Assembly: GCA_012861695.1 (NCBI GenBank)
Contig: JAAOOA010000086.1
Span: 6,312,385-6,376,384 of the forward strand
DNA length: 64,000 nt
From: Trematomus loennbergii
Lineage: Eukaryota; Chordata; Actinopteri; Perciformes; Nototheniidae
Reading direction: 5' to 3'
Below are positions 20,701 to 33,172 of the stretch, piece by piece. Made by a program: the position numbers and the translations under genes. The stretch's first letter is position 1; each line of letters begins with the position of its first letter. The notes below the pieces were generated by a model. It was not told the DNA's origin, did no database searches, and saw only the letters and a program-made list of their open reading frames with translations.

Positions 20701-23700
20701 CACAAAGTGCGTCAATATGGGCGATAATACGGTCATGTAGCCAGTGGCGGACTGGGACTAAAAATCAGCCCGGGACTCTCGACCGGCCCACTTCGGTACC
20801 TCTAGTAAATTGTCAACGGGGGGAGTGGGGGATGTGCTAGTGACTTATCCGACCGGCCCACTTCGGTACCGGCCCATCAGGATTCGTCCCGATGGCCAGT
20901 CCTCCACTGCACCCAGCCCAGCCCACGTAAACTGTCAACGGGGGAGCCTCGCTGCGGGGAAACGGTGGACCTAGTGTCCCGATCGGAGTGGGAATAATCA
21001 TAATCATAATCATAAATCATAATCCGTGCATTTTATCCATTCATTTCCCCAACATTGTGGTTAAAAAAACACACGTTTAATCCACGTTGGTGTACTACAA
21101 CTACAAAAAGCATCGGTTTGTTTTTTCATCAGGAAATGCAGACCGGCTCAAACAAACGATTTTTAATCATGATCCTCACGATCATTTAATGTATCATATG
21201 TTCGCCGAATTGACATGAAAGCACTAATAAATGTAGTTTAATCCACTTGAGTTTACAACTACAAAAATAATCGTTTGTTTTTATATCACATCCGACGGGA
21301 GGAAATTCAGCAGCTCTCACTACCGATTTTTAATCCTAATTTAATCATCATCTTCACCACGATCATTTATGTTTATGTTCGCCGAATTGACATGAAAAGC
21401 ACTAACAAATATGAATATACTGTAGTCAACTTCATTAAAACGTTATTAACGTGCCTAAACTCAGTAATTCACCTTTGGCCGTGACTTCCGGCTTCCCCCA
21501 AAACTTCAAAATGAGTCGAAGGAATTTCCCCGCGATGTTCGAAATTATTGATATTTATCGGAACGGTATCACACCTTCTTTTTAAACTGACTGTTCGAGA
21601 TTACTAGCCAAATATTTCATTGCACAACAGTTGTTGGGAGGCTGTCACAGGCTCTTTAAGTCTCTGCAAGCATCTCTATGCTTATTTGTATGCTAAGTCA
21701 TTGTTTTGTGAGCAGCAGATGGGGCTGTGGTTAGGGTATTGCAGCTCTTAGGCCCCGGCTCCACGAGGACGAAAACTGGTTGAATCCGCATATTTCTCAT
21801 GCGTATAGCCCTCTAAGCTCCACGACGCCGTAAGGGAAACGTAGAAACAGACCCCGCAAACGACAACGGGTCCAAAGATGGATAGATCTGGGAACAGAGC
21901 GCTCTGGGGGTCCAACGGGGCCGTGGAGTCGCCTATACGGTCATTCGTTTTCATAGCCCCGCCTCTCCCCGCAGGGTTGCTATCGTGCTACAGTCGCTAC
22001 TGACCATGCTACAGTTCTTTGTGCAACATCTACAGGAGCTCCTCCTTGAATTCAGATTATTTATCTTTATCTCGATATGGACATAAACGCGAGTGAAGTC
22101 TAATCTGACAGGACGGAGACACGCAGCTCCTCCCGCTGTGATGCAGCGGGAGCAAAACACACACTTCAAGTCAGATCATCACCCTTAGCTATTTTAATTA
22201 CCTCTCAAACTACCTAAACTAGTTATAAATATGTTCATTTTTACTGTCGGGTCACTCATTACAGGATCAGCTGCTGCATGAGACAGACACTGACGCTGTG
22301 AGAAGAGAGGAAAAAGAGAGAGGCTCCGTGTATTTGATGATTATATATCATTATATCGTCGTTATTCATTTGTTTTAAAGCTCAATAAATAACAATGAAG
22401 ACCTTTGACCGGCACTTTTATAATTTTGTCCGGAAGATTTAAACTTTAATATACGCTGACCGGCGAAAAACTCTGCGCGGATCCCTCGGCCCCCACCCAT
22501 GGAATAAACAGAAGGGCAGCCATGACAACCATTCTTCTTCGCTGCTTTTGTGGAGGAAGTTGCTGCTTTTGTGGAGGAAGTTACAGCACCACGTACAGGT
22601 TCGGCATATGTACTGCAGCTTTTCCAGCGTTTGGATGTAAACGGAGCCGTCTCGTGGAGCTTGACACAATCCGGTGTATATTGCGTGGGGACGGAAGGTT
22701 TTTTGCGGTTGCATTTGCGTTACTCCGATGCGTTTTGCCGTATTTGTCCTCGTGGAGCCGGGGCCTTAAAAGTCAATGTTCTGTGTAGAGGCAGATGGTA
22801 AACTGACTGAAGGGGGGAAATAGCATTTTTCTGGCAACATTAGGCGCGTTCACACCGGAGTACTTTTACCCCGTACTTTTCCCGTTTAGTTCCGTTAGTA
22901 CCCCTGATGTTGCGTTCACACCAAAAAGAGTACTAATGGCGCGTTTCCACTACACGGCCTCGCTCGGCCCCGCTCGGTATGGCTGGGCCTCGTTAGGACT
23001 GGCTCACTTCATGGCGCATTTCCATTACAGTTTAGGAACTGGGTAGTATCTATAGTAACGCAGTGTAGGCGGAGCCGTGACGTGATCTTCAGAGATCCCC
23101 AGAAAAACAACACAGCCGTTAGCTGTTAGCACTCAGAGCTCACAGCTCCTCATATATGTTCAGAAACTAGACAAAAGTTAAACAAGTACAAACCACAGAC
23201 TGTCTGTGTCATGACGAATACAGTCGCTGCTTTATTTATGTCTGTATAGGCCGTTGTTGTGAGTGTGGACGGTCGGAGCATATACTGCGTTAGCTTAGCC
23301 AATCTCCATTTAGAAAACAAGCATTTTAAAAGGTTTTCCCCTGCCGTCTGTCTGCAGACTTGTCAAAGCATTAATTCATGGTTTTTACTAACCGGTATCA
23401 GTATGTTGTTACTTCGGCATCATTTTGAAACGTGTATTACAATTAAATCACGGTCAAATATGTCCATCTTGTTGTAGTTGTAGCCCCCTTGCCAGCTATG
23501 CTCTCTCTAGTTTAGCATACTCAGCCCGACTCAGCCTCGTTGTCTCTGGCCCTAGACCCACGATTTTATGAGGCCAGGAAAACTGAATTAGGACCCGCCG
23601 GGCGGTACTAGGCCAAGTGGAAACGCAACCAAAGACGGGCCGCTGACGTCACAGCCCTCTTAAACCGTGCTCCGCGCTGTAGTGGAAACGCGCCATTAGT

Positions 23701-26700
23701 GCCCTCATTTTCAGTGCCTGCTAGAGAGGTGGTACCAAAAAGGTACCAATTTCTATTGGCTGGGCGAATTGCAAACCATGCCCCGTAAAACTCCCAAAAA
23801 GTTTTGTGAAGCTGCCATTTTATTATCCTCGCATTAGCATTAGCCTGGAGTCCCAACAGCTTCTACTGAAGCCAGTCCCCAACTCCGGGCACTTCGGGTG
23901 GCAGTATACGCCGTGAAGTTGTTTGCGGCCTGCCAGTAAACCCAAAGCAGAAGAAGACTAAGTGACGTCAGCGGCTCATTTGTGTAATCTTCCCTCAGGG
24001 AAAAGTACTCCGGTGTGAACGCGATTGGTACTTAGTGCCCTGGGGTAATAAGTGCCGGGGCACCAAGTACGGCAAAGTACTTGGTGTGAAAGCGGCTATT
24101 GCTCACTGTAGGACAATGGCTGCAAATGAAAAGTTGATATCACGATGCGGTCCAGTTTTAAATCGAGTGTTACTGTTAGACTGTATTGAGCAATGTTTGT
24201 TACAATGGAGCATATATCAAGTTCTTAAATTACTCTGCTTTAGTAATTCCAACTGGAAGGGTATACACAGTTTTATGTTGCGTATACAATCATGTTAACC
24301 TAACAATTTGTACATTGTGTTGATTATTTCTATAGAGAGCGTGAGGAACCTCCTCGTTTTGCTCGTCCTGGTACTTTCGAATACGAGTACTCCAAGCGCT
24401 GGAAGTCCCTGGATGACATGGAGAAGCAGCAGAGGCAGCAGGTGGAGAAGAACATGCGCGAGGCCCGTGACAAGCTGGAGAGCGAGATGGAGGACGCCTT
24501 CCACGAGCACCAGGCCAGCATGCTCAGACAGGGCAAGTGTAGTTGTATTTTTACCAGATGAGACGAGATGGATGTCCCACTTGAGATGTTGAATACTTGA
24601 AGTGCCACATTAAATGTGTTGATCTCACATTACCAGATCTGCTGAGGCGACAGGAGGAACTGAGGCGCATGGAGGAGGTGCACAGTCAGGAGATGCAGAA
24701 GAGGAAGGAGATGCAGATCAGGTATTTATTTATTAGAATTCGTTTGCTTATTTAAGGAAGGGGTTTTTAGCCACTAGGGCAACTTAATAAACACAAAATA
24801 ACTTTCATAATTTTTTCATGTCGATTTTTCGATGCAGATTTGCTTATATTAATAAACTAAAATCACACTATAACATTTTTTGTTTGTTGATACAGACAAG
24901 AAGAAGAGCGTCGGCGGCGGGAAGAAGAGATGATTCGCAAGAGGGACATGGAAGAACAGATGCGTCGCCAGCGTGAGGAGAACTTCAGGATGGGCAACTT
25001 CATGGATGTAAGTTAAACTGGTAAAATGTAAAACTGATACATTCCGCAATGAAGCAAAATATCTCATCAATAGTTGTCTGGTTTAATATATATATATGTT
25101 TTTTTTTACAGAGGGACAGGGAAATGAGAATGAATCCTGGCATGAATGGTAAGTTACTTTTCAATAATTTAATTGTCACTTATTCAAAGAGAAAAATACT
25201 TGGAAGAGCCGGTATGACCTTCACCCCTGTAGGAGGTCCACCTTCAGAAGTCAGCCTGCCTGATTCTTGAGCCTTTTTGGTCATTTGAGACTATCCAGAG
25301 CCCCCTTGTGTTAACCAGTTAAACGCAACATCTTGCAAGAAACAGTGTCTGAGGGCTTCTTAACATTTAAACAAACTATGTTAAATAGTTTGTTAAATGT
25401 CATACCCACTTAACCTGTTAAGCCCCAAAGACCCCGCCGGCGGGGTCTTAACAGGTTTTTTTCACGACACGGTGGGTGTTTCTCAATCGCGAGTACGCTT
25501 GCTTGGTAGCACATGTCTGCCGAGCATCTTGCTTCACAAGCGAGGCAAGAATACTTCCTGGCATTCGGAAAACAAAGAGTGGAACAGGCTAGCAAGTGTG
25601 CAGGTGTGCGTCATATGAGAGGCCCCGCCTTACATCTTCCGCCACAGATTTGGGGAAATTGGTCCGTGCGCAAAGCATTGTGGGGATTTTAAGACCGCGG
25701 AGTCTACAAATGTGCAGCCTCGAAATTTCTCCTAACGAAGTACGCCGGGCTCGGTAGATTTCCAAGTATGCTGGAGATTGGAACAGTACTTCGGCGGCAC
25801 TCGATGACGTAGTATGCTTGAAATAGTGGCTCTGCAGCAGCTTTATCGCGATTGAGAAACACCCTGCGTCTCAGGGCTTCTTAATATTTAAAAAACTATG
25901 AATGTGTCATACCCTCCTAACGGGAAAAACTCAGCTAACTGATGATACGAACCATTTTTACCGAAAAAAACACAAGTCTCACAAGAAGGGTCTAAATGAG
26001 CCCTGAGTGAAAACATGCTAATGCACTTAGCACAAAACTCTAGGTATAAATCAATCGATATACTTATCGGATCTGCACAAACAAGCTTAGCTAACATGCT
26101 GAGATTCCACAGATTATAGAAATATATAAGTATCATCACTGAGCGATCAGAACTCGCGACAGGGGAAGCAAATAAAGACACACGACGTAGCTTTAGGTAG
26201 CAAAACACGGAGATATGCTGACCTTTAGCTGTTATTCTGATCAACAGTTGTGTTCAATGCATTAAAACGAGAAAAACGCGGCTGAAAGTTAATCCATAGG
26301 TTAATCCAATGTGTCTGTGTCACTTTGAAAAAATTTGATAATCCATAATTCCATTTTTATGTAAAAATCGGAGAATTAATATTAGCTGCTAATGGTAGCC
26401 ACCAGAGTGTATCGCAGCTTCCGGTTTTGGCTACGCGTCACTCTCACTCCTTATTTGGTAACGTGTGTGTGTATGTGGAACTTCCCCTCGATTCCATTGT
26501 TTCATCAAAATCGACCAAGGGGGGCCAGAGATAGGTCAAATCCACCCAAATGACCTCAGAAGTGTTTGGCTAAATCTCTCTTAAAAAGGTCAAATTTCAC
26601 TTGTTTTGCATCAATCTTGATACAGGGTACTTATTATGTTATAGTTTGGATTCCTAAAGCTTTTAGTCTACTATCCCATCATTCAAGGGTAGTTTCCACT

Positions 26701-29700
26701 AAAAGTAATGTTGTTGTTTTTTTGGACGGACACAATAATTTACATTTTTTTACTATGTTCAATCTGAATTTACTTTAAAATAAAAAAAATCTATATTGAT
26801 TCTGACTCTTCTACATCCAACTCACAGGTTTATCAGAAAAAAGATTATTAATTTTCCCCTTTTTAGAAGTGTAGTTATGTTCATTTGTTCTGGGAATGTC
26901 ATTTTCGAGCCTGAGACCTGGAAAACAGGCTTGGGGCATAACTGGTTAAACGATACATCTGCCATAGTAGTATAACTTGCCTAAGTCTGCTTAATCATCT
27001 TTTCCATCAAAATGCTACATGGGGAACACATTTATAAGGATGTGCAGAGTTTGTATTTGACTAGTGTTGTTTCTTATAGATATGCCATTTGGTGGAGCCA
27101 ACCAGAAGTTCCCAATGGGCTTTGAGGGACAGAAGGGACCAGCTGCAGGAGGCCTGATGGCCAACGAAATGGTAATGTATCCCTCTTTTTAGACGAGTTG
27201 TCGGTCATGTCGTTGTTGTGTACGCCTCCTTTTTTTTGTTGGAGAGACTCCCAGCTGATCTTTCTACATCAAGGCCAGCTGGCCAAGCACGATGGGAAGT
27301 TATGAATGACATGTGCTCCCAGCTGTTTTCGGGTGGCTTGCTGGTTGTTGTATTGACAGATGTGTTGCCTGCCTGATTTTTTTTCAATGGTAAGCCAAGC
27401 CCCCTCAGTTACGTCCAACTGGCTCTTACTGCTTTTCAGCTAGGAAACCCGTCAACCTGCACTAAATCATAAGAAATTGCATTATGATGTGCTGTTTGAC
27501 AGCGAAAAGCAGAACTCAATGGAACTGCTCTCTCTTATCACAACATTTGTGTAGTGGACTGCTTTTGCAAGCCCTGTCTCATGTGAGCTGGACAGGCACC
27601 TTTTCACCAGAGGCAGTATGTCGTCTAACTGAGATTTTTTCCCTTAACCTTTGCCAATAGGCCGATTTATGTGAAGAAAAAAAAACTTTTTTCATACCGA
27701 GCTATCCTTTCATGCATTGTCTGTCATAAGAGGAAGTTATGTTGTATATCAACAGGCTACATGTATTTTAACTAGGGTTGGGGTGTTGTTCATCTTCTCG
27801 ACAAGCAACCTTTACTTTTCTCATAAACATTTTAAGTGATTGAGCATTTAAAATGCTTTTAGTGCAGGCTGACGGTATAAGGTATTGAACCCGGAACACA
27901 GTATTGTAAATGGATTTACAGCAGGATTAATTGATGGGGGCAGGCAAGACCTTGTGAACATTTGTGTTGAGAAGGGGTATTTTTGAATACTGACAAAGAT
28001 CTTGATCTATGTTTCTGGCAGAATTGTAGTACCAATAGGCGCTTTCACACCGCAGTACTTTTCCCACAAAGGTTCATCAGAACTTAGTTCATGAGAACTA
28101 ACTAAGTACAGATCGCGTTCACACCGGAGTAAGTCCCTGGGGGAGGATTAGGCAAATGAAGCCGCTGACGTCACTTCTTCTTCTGCTTTGGGTTTACTGG
28201 AAAGCCGCAAACAACTTCACGGCGTATACTGCCACCCGAAGTCCCCGGAGTTGGGGACTGGCTTCAGTAGAAGCTGCTGGGACTCCCAGCAGCTTCTACT
28301 GAAGCCTTCTGAGTAAATCGCCAGAATGCCGACACCTCCTCATCTCCACCGCTCCCATGTTTTTTTTTGTTGCCATAAGTTAGTCTCTCTGCGTTTGTGC
28401 GCTGGGCTAATGCTAATAATGCTAATGCGAGGATAATAAAATTGCGGCTTCACAAAACCTTTTTGGAGTTTTACGGGGCGTGGTTTGCAATCCGTCCAGC
28501 CAATCAGAAATAGGAACCTTTTTCTCCCACGAAAGTCCCTGCTCTCTAGCAGGGATGGAAATTTTAGTTCTTGCAACATTTCGGAACTAAAGTGGGAAAA
28601 GTACTGCGGTGTGAACGTGCCTAATGTTAGGTTGGTTTCTGGATAACACCTAGGTATGGATATTGTTTGGATTATATCACCGGATTCTGTTAACGATACT
28701 TTTTTCAGTTCGTTTCTTAATCAATACTCTTACTGGTTCTTTTCATTACTAAATTATACCTTTTTTTCATAAACTAAATCATTGAGAAGAGGATTAGATT
28801 TAATCCATATTTTAATATCTATATAGCTATGGATCGAATTTAAATGTTTTTGTACCGCAAACTCTGGAAACAAATAAAAAAAACATAAACGAGACAGCCT
28901 ACAGGGAGGAGAACTGCGGATACATTTACAAATTCTTTAGATTTGTGACTCAAGCTAACAGACATCACACAAATAGCTTGTTTGTAACAATTTGCCATTA
29001 GCAAATCTAGCACGTTGTGCTTATGTAAAGCGCAGGGGCTTAAAGACTGTAGTCAGATCTATCTATCTATATTTTTTTACATCTATGATGATTGAAAGTG
29101 TGTATTGCATAACTTTTGGCTTTGTACTCTCAAATAGGACTTAGTGAGACAAACTCAGGCATTACACAACAAAGAGAGAAATGATGTGGTGATAGATTAC
29201 ACCAGAACGTTTTAAAATGCCAATAAAATAACTGCTTAAGTTAGAGTTTATTGATACTACTACTTTCATGTTTGCCTTGTGGAGCATTTAATAACAGTTT
29301 TCGCTGCCCATCCCTAATTACAATTGACTTGTATACAACCATTTTCTGTTCAACAAACATTATTTGAAAATAGTTTTTCCCATTTTGATAAATCAAATGT
29401 TGTGTTCTCATGCTAATAAGAGCATCCGATAGTTATCAATTCTTGCTTTACCTCTAAAGCATGATTTTCCTTGGTGGTTTTAGAAAAGGTTTCTTATGAA
29501 TTGAAAATGTTGTTGAAGTTTGGAAATGCACCATTCTCACAATCCATGAAATGTTCACTATGACACTATTTAATAATTATGTCTTAATGTAAAGCTCCGT
29601 ATAACATGACGTCTGATCAGTGTTATTTCCACTCGAGTACATACTCGTAATCCACTTTATTACTACATCGCTGTGTATGTTCTGTTTTTACCACATTCCA

Positions 29701-30616
29701 ATGTAGCCTTGTGTTGAAAAAATAGCCCCCTGTGTTGGAGTTTTTAGCTTTTGAGACTTTTAGTCTTTTCACACTATTAAGGTTTCACAGAGTATGCCAG
29801 CATTGGCATATCATGTGCATATTGTTTTCCTGTTGGAGAAATGTCTTGTGCAATGTTTCATTTTACAGTGGCAATATTCTACACATGCATTCCTGATGTA
29901 GTCCTTGTACTTCACAGTCTGGTCTCGTCTGGGACCATAAGTCATTAATGATTTTTTTTAAATTGCAGTGCCATAAGAGGTGCTGTAATAGCAGGACAGT
30001 GTATTCATATGTAATTTCTGCTCATCAAACCACATATAATTTAAGAAAACGACTTACGCCCGCAACAAAAAACAAACTATAGCATTTATTTTATTGAAAG
30101 GCCTCCAAGGCGTTTTCTGTTGCTACATTAAGTTACCTTAAAAGCCAATTGTGGGCAGCATTCACAAAATGCTAGACCTACGGAGTAGTAAGACTATGCT
30201 TAAGGCTGGTCTTGGCATGCACTGGAGAGACCGTACTAGGTAGGCACTGACTAACGAAAGCATTACCCTCTCTTCCTTTTCTGTATGTAACCTGTGGCAC
30301 CTGTGGACCTTCATATTGGAACGAACCGTTTCTTCGGATGTGTCTCCTGCTGGTTGTGTTGTAAATCTCACAATATAAAACAAATCACCTTTACTACCGT
30401 ACCATTTATACACTTCCATATGGACATGAACTTTGTGCCTGCGCACTAAACAATTACTTAACACCCCCTCTCCAATCTGCCCACCTGGCAAATTAAACCC
30501 AACAGCGCAACGAGCGCTTTGCCCAGGGCGGTCCTAGGGGAATGGGTCCTGGTACCCCCGGGTTCGGCAGGGTCCGTGAGGAGTTTGATGGTCCTGCTAA
30601 GAAACCCCGTTTTTAA
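17790..30616 (+). CDS. sfpq: Splicing factor, proline- and glutamine-rich (PSF), complete coding region in ten exons
   Basis: Nuclear RNA-binding protein of the DBHS family, which acts in splicing, transcription and paraspeckles as dimers with NONO-type partners. Exons: 17790-18527, 19229-19417, 19531-19832, 19941-20036, 24336-24532, 24637-24721, 24896-25007, 25112-25148, 27080-27171 and 30506-30616. They total 1956 nt plus stop, 652 residues. Residues 1-246 are Gly/Pro/Gln/Asn-rich and low complexity. RRM1 begins near 266 with LFIGNL and KGFGFI; RRM2 follows with LSVKNL and KGIVEF. Next come the NOPS segment ([11 protein letters not shown]) and a long Glu/Arg/Gln coiled coil. The tail [13 protein letters not shown]...KKPRF is characteristic of SFPQ, not NONO or PSPC1. 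The N-terminal tail is shorter than in mammals (about 707 residues in total). Intron 5 uses a GC donor. Introns 4, 8 and 9 carry transposons. Confidence 0.96.
20130..21659. mobile_element. TTAA-flanked element G carrying a short coding exon
   Basis: The element is bounded by TTAA at 20130-20133 and 21656-21659. Its perfect inverted ends are AGAGCCTGTGACA and its complement. It is about 1.5 kb long, in sfpq intron 4. It contains an open frame at 20383-20619 and a segment at 20741-21000 with the sequence CGACCGGCCCACTTCGGTACC repeated twice in near-identical form. Duplication of TTAA with ends starting AGAG suggests a Kolobok-type element; the superfamily is inferred. Confidence 0.8.
20383..20619 (+). 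CDS. Small acidic open frame inside element G, possibly a captured exon
   Basis: The frame encodes 78 residues from an ATG in a good context (CGATGGCG). The first half is Ser/Asp/Glu-rich, followed by the motif [13 protein letters not shown]. An acidic leader before a PYxFEP motif resembles the start of fish proteins that carry a P2X7-receptor intracellular-type zinc domain and are often spread by transposons. That recognition is from memory and tentative. No downstream partner exon was found in the element. It sits in the sense orientation within sfpq intron 4. Confidence 0.35.
   Translation: MAHTAASSDSDDSLILNESSYEAEGSESDSHDIVDDIGYMPYRFEPCLYETNSEWTVETTTRPTIVRYSRSTTHEIFF
21751..22765. mobile_element. 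MITE family F, copy 1 (3-bp TTA target site)
   Basis: The ends are perfectly inverted over 20 bases (GGCCCCGGCTCCACGAGGAC). The element is flanked directly by TTA at 21748-21750 and 22766-22768. A 3-bp TWA duplication with GG-starting ends is the signature of PIF/Harbinger non-autonomous elements. It is about 1.0 kb long, in sfpq intron 4. Copy 2 lies at 59400-60166. Confidence 0.88.
22842..24097. mobile_element. MITE family A, copy 1, interrupted by a family B element
   Basis: The ends read AGGCGCGTTCACACCGGAGT and, at the right, GTACTTGGTGTGAAAGCGGCT. The element is flanked by ATT on both sides (22839-22841 and 24098-24100). Related copies are at 28037-28622 and 61259-62683. About 500 bp of family A sequence remain around the nested B copy. 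Relative to the other copies it is inverted, as shown by the shared segment around CTGCCACCCGAAGT in complement. Confidence 0.85.
22937..23695. mobile_element. MITE family B, copy 1, nested in family A
   Basis: A 759-bp foldback-type element has inverted ends TGGCGCGTTTCCACTACA. The left flank is TAA and the right flank is TTA, near a TWA-type 3-bp target. The interior, beginning AACAACACAGCCGTTAGC, is highly similar to copies 2 (38353-39020) and 3 (61778-62535). No transposase is encoded. Confidence 0.85.
24533..24636 (+). other. sfpq: GC-AG intron of sfpq
   Basis: The intron starts GCAAGT instead of GTAAGT and ends with CCAG. The reading frame (...LRQ then DLLRRQEE) requires this junction, because G from the upstream exon joins AT from the downstream exon to code Asp. 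The donor otherwise matches the strong consensus of U2-type GC introns. It is 104 bp long. Confidence 0.9.
25410..26949. mobile_element. TTAA-flanked element J, interrupted by element D
   Basis: It is bounded by TTAA at 25410-25413 and 26946-26949. The inverted ends are CCTGTTAAGCCCCAAAG on the left and, in complement, CCAGTTATGCCCCAAG on the right. Ends starting CC at a TTAA site fit a piggyBac-type non-autonomous element. It is about 1.54 kb long in sfpq intron 8, and 391 bp of it is the nested D copy. Confidence 0.75.
25474..25864. mobile_element. MITE family D, copy 1, nested in J
   Basis: A 391-bp element has inverted ends GGGTGTTTCTCAATCGCGAG. Its second copy (52967-53357) is also exactly 391 bp and lies in the opposite orientation. 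Target-site duplication is not clear. Confidence 0.85.
28037..28622. mobile_element. MITE family A, copy 2 (uninterrupted)
   Basis: A 586-bp element with ends AGGCGCTTTCACACCGCAGT and its near complement, flanked by AAT on both sides (28034-28036 and 28623-28625). It serves as the empty-site reference for the family B insertion in copy 3. It lies in sfpq intron 9. Confidence 0.88.
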
Positions 30617-30985
30617 ATGCTGCTATTTGAAGCTTCCAGCAGCAACATTTGTATAGATTCTCCACCACAAACTTGTTGAGTCGCATTTCTTGTATTTAAG
30701 TTTAAATTGTTGCTACATTTTAGCCTGACAATTTACTCATTTTATGACAAAGTCAATATTTTCCTTTTTTTATTTTGTATTGTCAGTAGTATGGAAAGAT
30801 GGAACACCCTCGTGTGATCATTAGCTCTTTCTGACACATGTATACTTTTCTTTTCTAGATGTATTATGCTCTGTGAGTCGCCGTGAAGTGATAACTGTAA
30901 CACTTTTCTCTACCTTCTATGGCTGTGTTTTGTGCCATACATTTGGAGTCAAAGCATGTATTATAATAAAGAGACATTGGTTCTG
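30617..30985 (+). other. sfpq: sfpq proximal 3' untranslated region
   Basis: Non-coding sequence after the stop, with a good AATAAA near 30964-30969. It is the simplest end for the main transcript. Longer or alternatively spliced ends are possible further downstream. Confidence 0.6.
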
Positions 30986-33029
30986 TCCGGCAAAACGTTA
31001 ACATTTATTCCTAAAAGTTGAAACTATAAACTTATATGTTCAAAAGCAACAATTTACTAACAAATAGTTGTTTGTAATTGACGTGGCTATTTCTGCCACG
31101 ATAGGTCTTAAAGGGTCTATGTGTTATCTCTGCCGAAGTCCTGAACCTCAATCGCTCAGCGACGCGTGGCTCCTCCTGATGCATATGCTGCAAATTTCCC
31201 TGCAGTCTTTTGCTTGTTTTTTATTCCCATTAAACTCAAAGAACTAGCTGACACTTACAATTTGCATTCCTGATATGAGTGTTTATTAGACTTTTATCAA
31301 ATAATTATACTAATCTAGCAGTGACATGTCTTATTGGTAAAGGGCTTGGACATTTGGCATCTGCAAGTCTAGACTGCATCAATGTCTTCGAACTGTATAG
31401 GAGACCCATTTAAATATACCACTTTTAATTGTTTCTCCATATACACTGCTTAGTGGCAATGGAGGTCTCCGCTCTCTTTTATGTTCCATTCACTGTTATT
31501 CAGTAACTCTTCTTTTAAAGTCATGTTTTCGGAAAGCAGAAATACTACACATAGATCCTTTAAGAAAGACTTGTTTGGTGGTTGTGGGTAGCCAAGTGGA
31601 CACTCGTCTTCTTATAAATACAAATGCTTATATCAGATACTGAGTGACTTACAGGAAACGTTAGTGCATCTTTGGTGCAATTTTTTTTTAAGCTATTGAC
31701 TACGTTTACATGCAGTCGAATACAATATTTAAAAATGTAAGGATCACCATGCTCTCCTTTTTAGTTGCAAACATTTGATCAAAGTGACTGTTGGCCTCTT
31801 CTTGGTAGTAAATGGGTTGTTTTTGAGAGCTCATTACAATTGAACAAAACAATCCACCAAGTTGTGCATTATGTCTGTGTTGGTAATTTTCTTAGTCAAG
31901 CCTCAGTTGTCACCATCAGCGGTGAGACCAATATAATGATGCACTTCTACTGCATTGTACAGCTCAACAATCTTTGGTTTCCATTAGAAAAACTTGCATA
32001 ATTTGTTGGTACTCTTCAGGTGAGATTTCAAGCAAGCTAAACTTGCAAATTAATATGGGAGCTCAAACGCTGCAGACCAATGAGAAAAAAAAAAAAAAGC
32101 CAAGCTACTGTCAATAGCGACCCCTATTTTATTTGTATTGACTCGACCAAGATCACAGAGAATGACCGCCCACAATATAACATACCTGCATCTAAACGTA
32201 GTCCTAACCAGTTCAGTCAAATAATTATTTTTGGGTACAGTTATCAACATCTTCTATGTTTAAGAAAGGTGAACTAATTTGTGTTGATACCATAGATACA
32301 ATATTTGTTGACATAAGTACATCAGTCTGAAAGAGCTCAGTAATTAGTAACAATATAAAAGTAAAAAAAGGCTTCCCCCTAATTAACATAAAACAATGTG
32401 ACTGACTCTTTTAAATGCTTGCTTTTAAATATATTTCCAATATGATTCAAATATTTTCGATTTGAATAGTTACATGAAATTAGTATAACACGAGTCAGCA
32501 AGACAGCCCGTGTTGTAAAATCTTGCACTTGTTGAAACTTGTGCAAAAGTAGAAGGTTGCAAAGCATGTATTGTCCTGTAAGAAGACGAGAATGTTTTCC
32601 CTAAGCAAGGTCGACTGCATTGATGTGGTTTGAACTGCAGTTGAATACCGGGCCAATGTTGGCTTCATCTTCTACTTTAGATTTCTAACGAGATGGTGAT
32701 ATTTCACATTCTCCAATTTGGGAATTCCCTTTTTACATCTTGTCACTTCGCAAAAGGTCACAATTCTTTCATTTTTTTATTTCCTCAATTCTATTCAATG
32801 TGTTTATTCCTACTGCTTCATATCATTAATTGGGTGACATTATCAGGAGCCCATTTACAGCACCGTTTTGCATTAAAGGAGACAACGCGTGTTAGGCTGT
32901 AGTTGCATCAATGTCATCTGTTTCAATATTGTAGGATGCAGGATGTTTAAAAAAAAAAAATACAATCTTATTTACTGCCTTACTGCCTTGTGCCCAGTAT
33001 GAGGAACCTATTTGAACTAGAGGGCACTT

Positions 33030-33172
33030 CTAGAGCACGGACCTCCGCCAAGGCTCAGCCGCTTCAAAATGTAATGGTTTCTTCATTGGCCCATGCAACA
33101 CCCTTCCACCAAATTTAATGAAAATTGGGCCAGTAGTTTTTTTTCCATAATCCTACAAAGAGAGACCAGACC
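33030..33172. repeat. Dispersed fish repeat fragment (LINE 3'-end type)
   Basis: The segment running from ACGGACCTCCGCCAAGG to CCATAATCC resembles a repeat common in fish genomes whose 3' end carries CCRTAATCCTGCTGACAGA. A related fragment lies at 55765-55866. The family is assigned from memory, so it is approximate. Confidence 0.4.
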
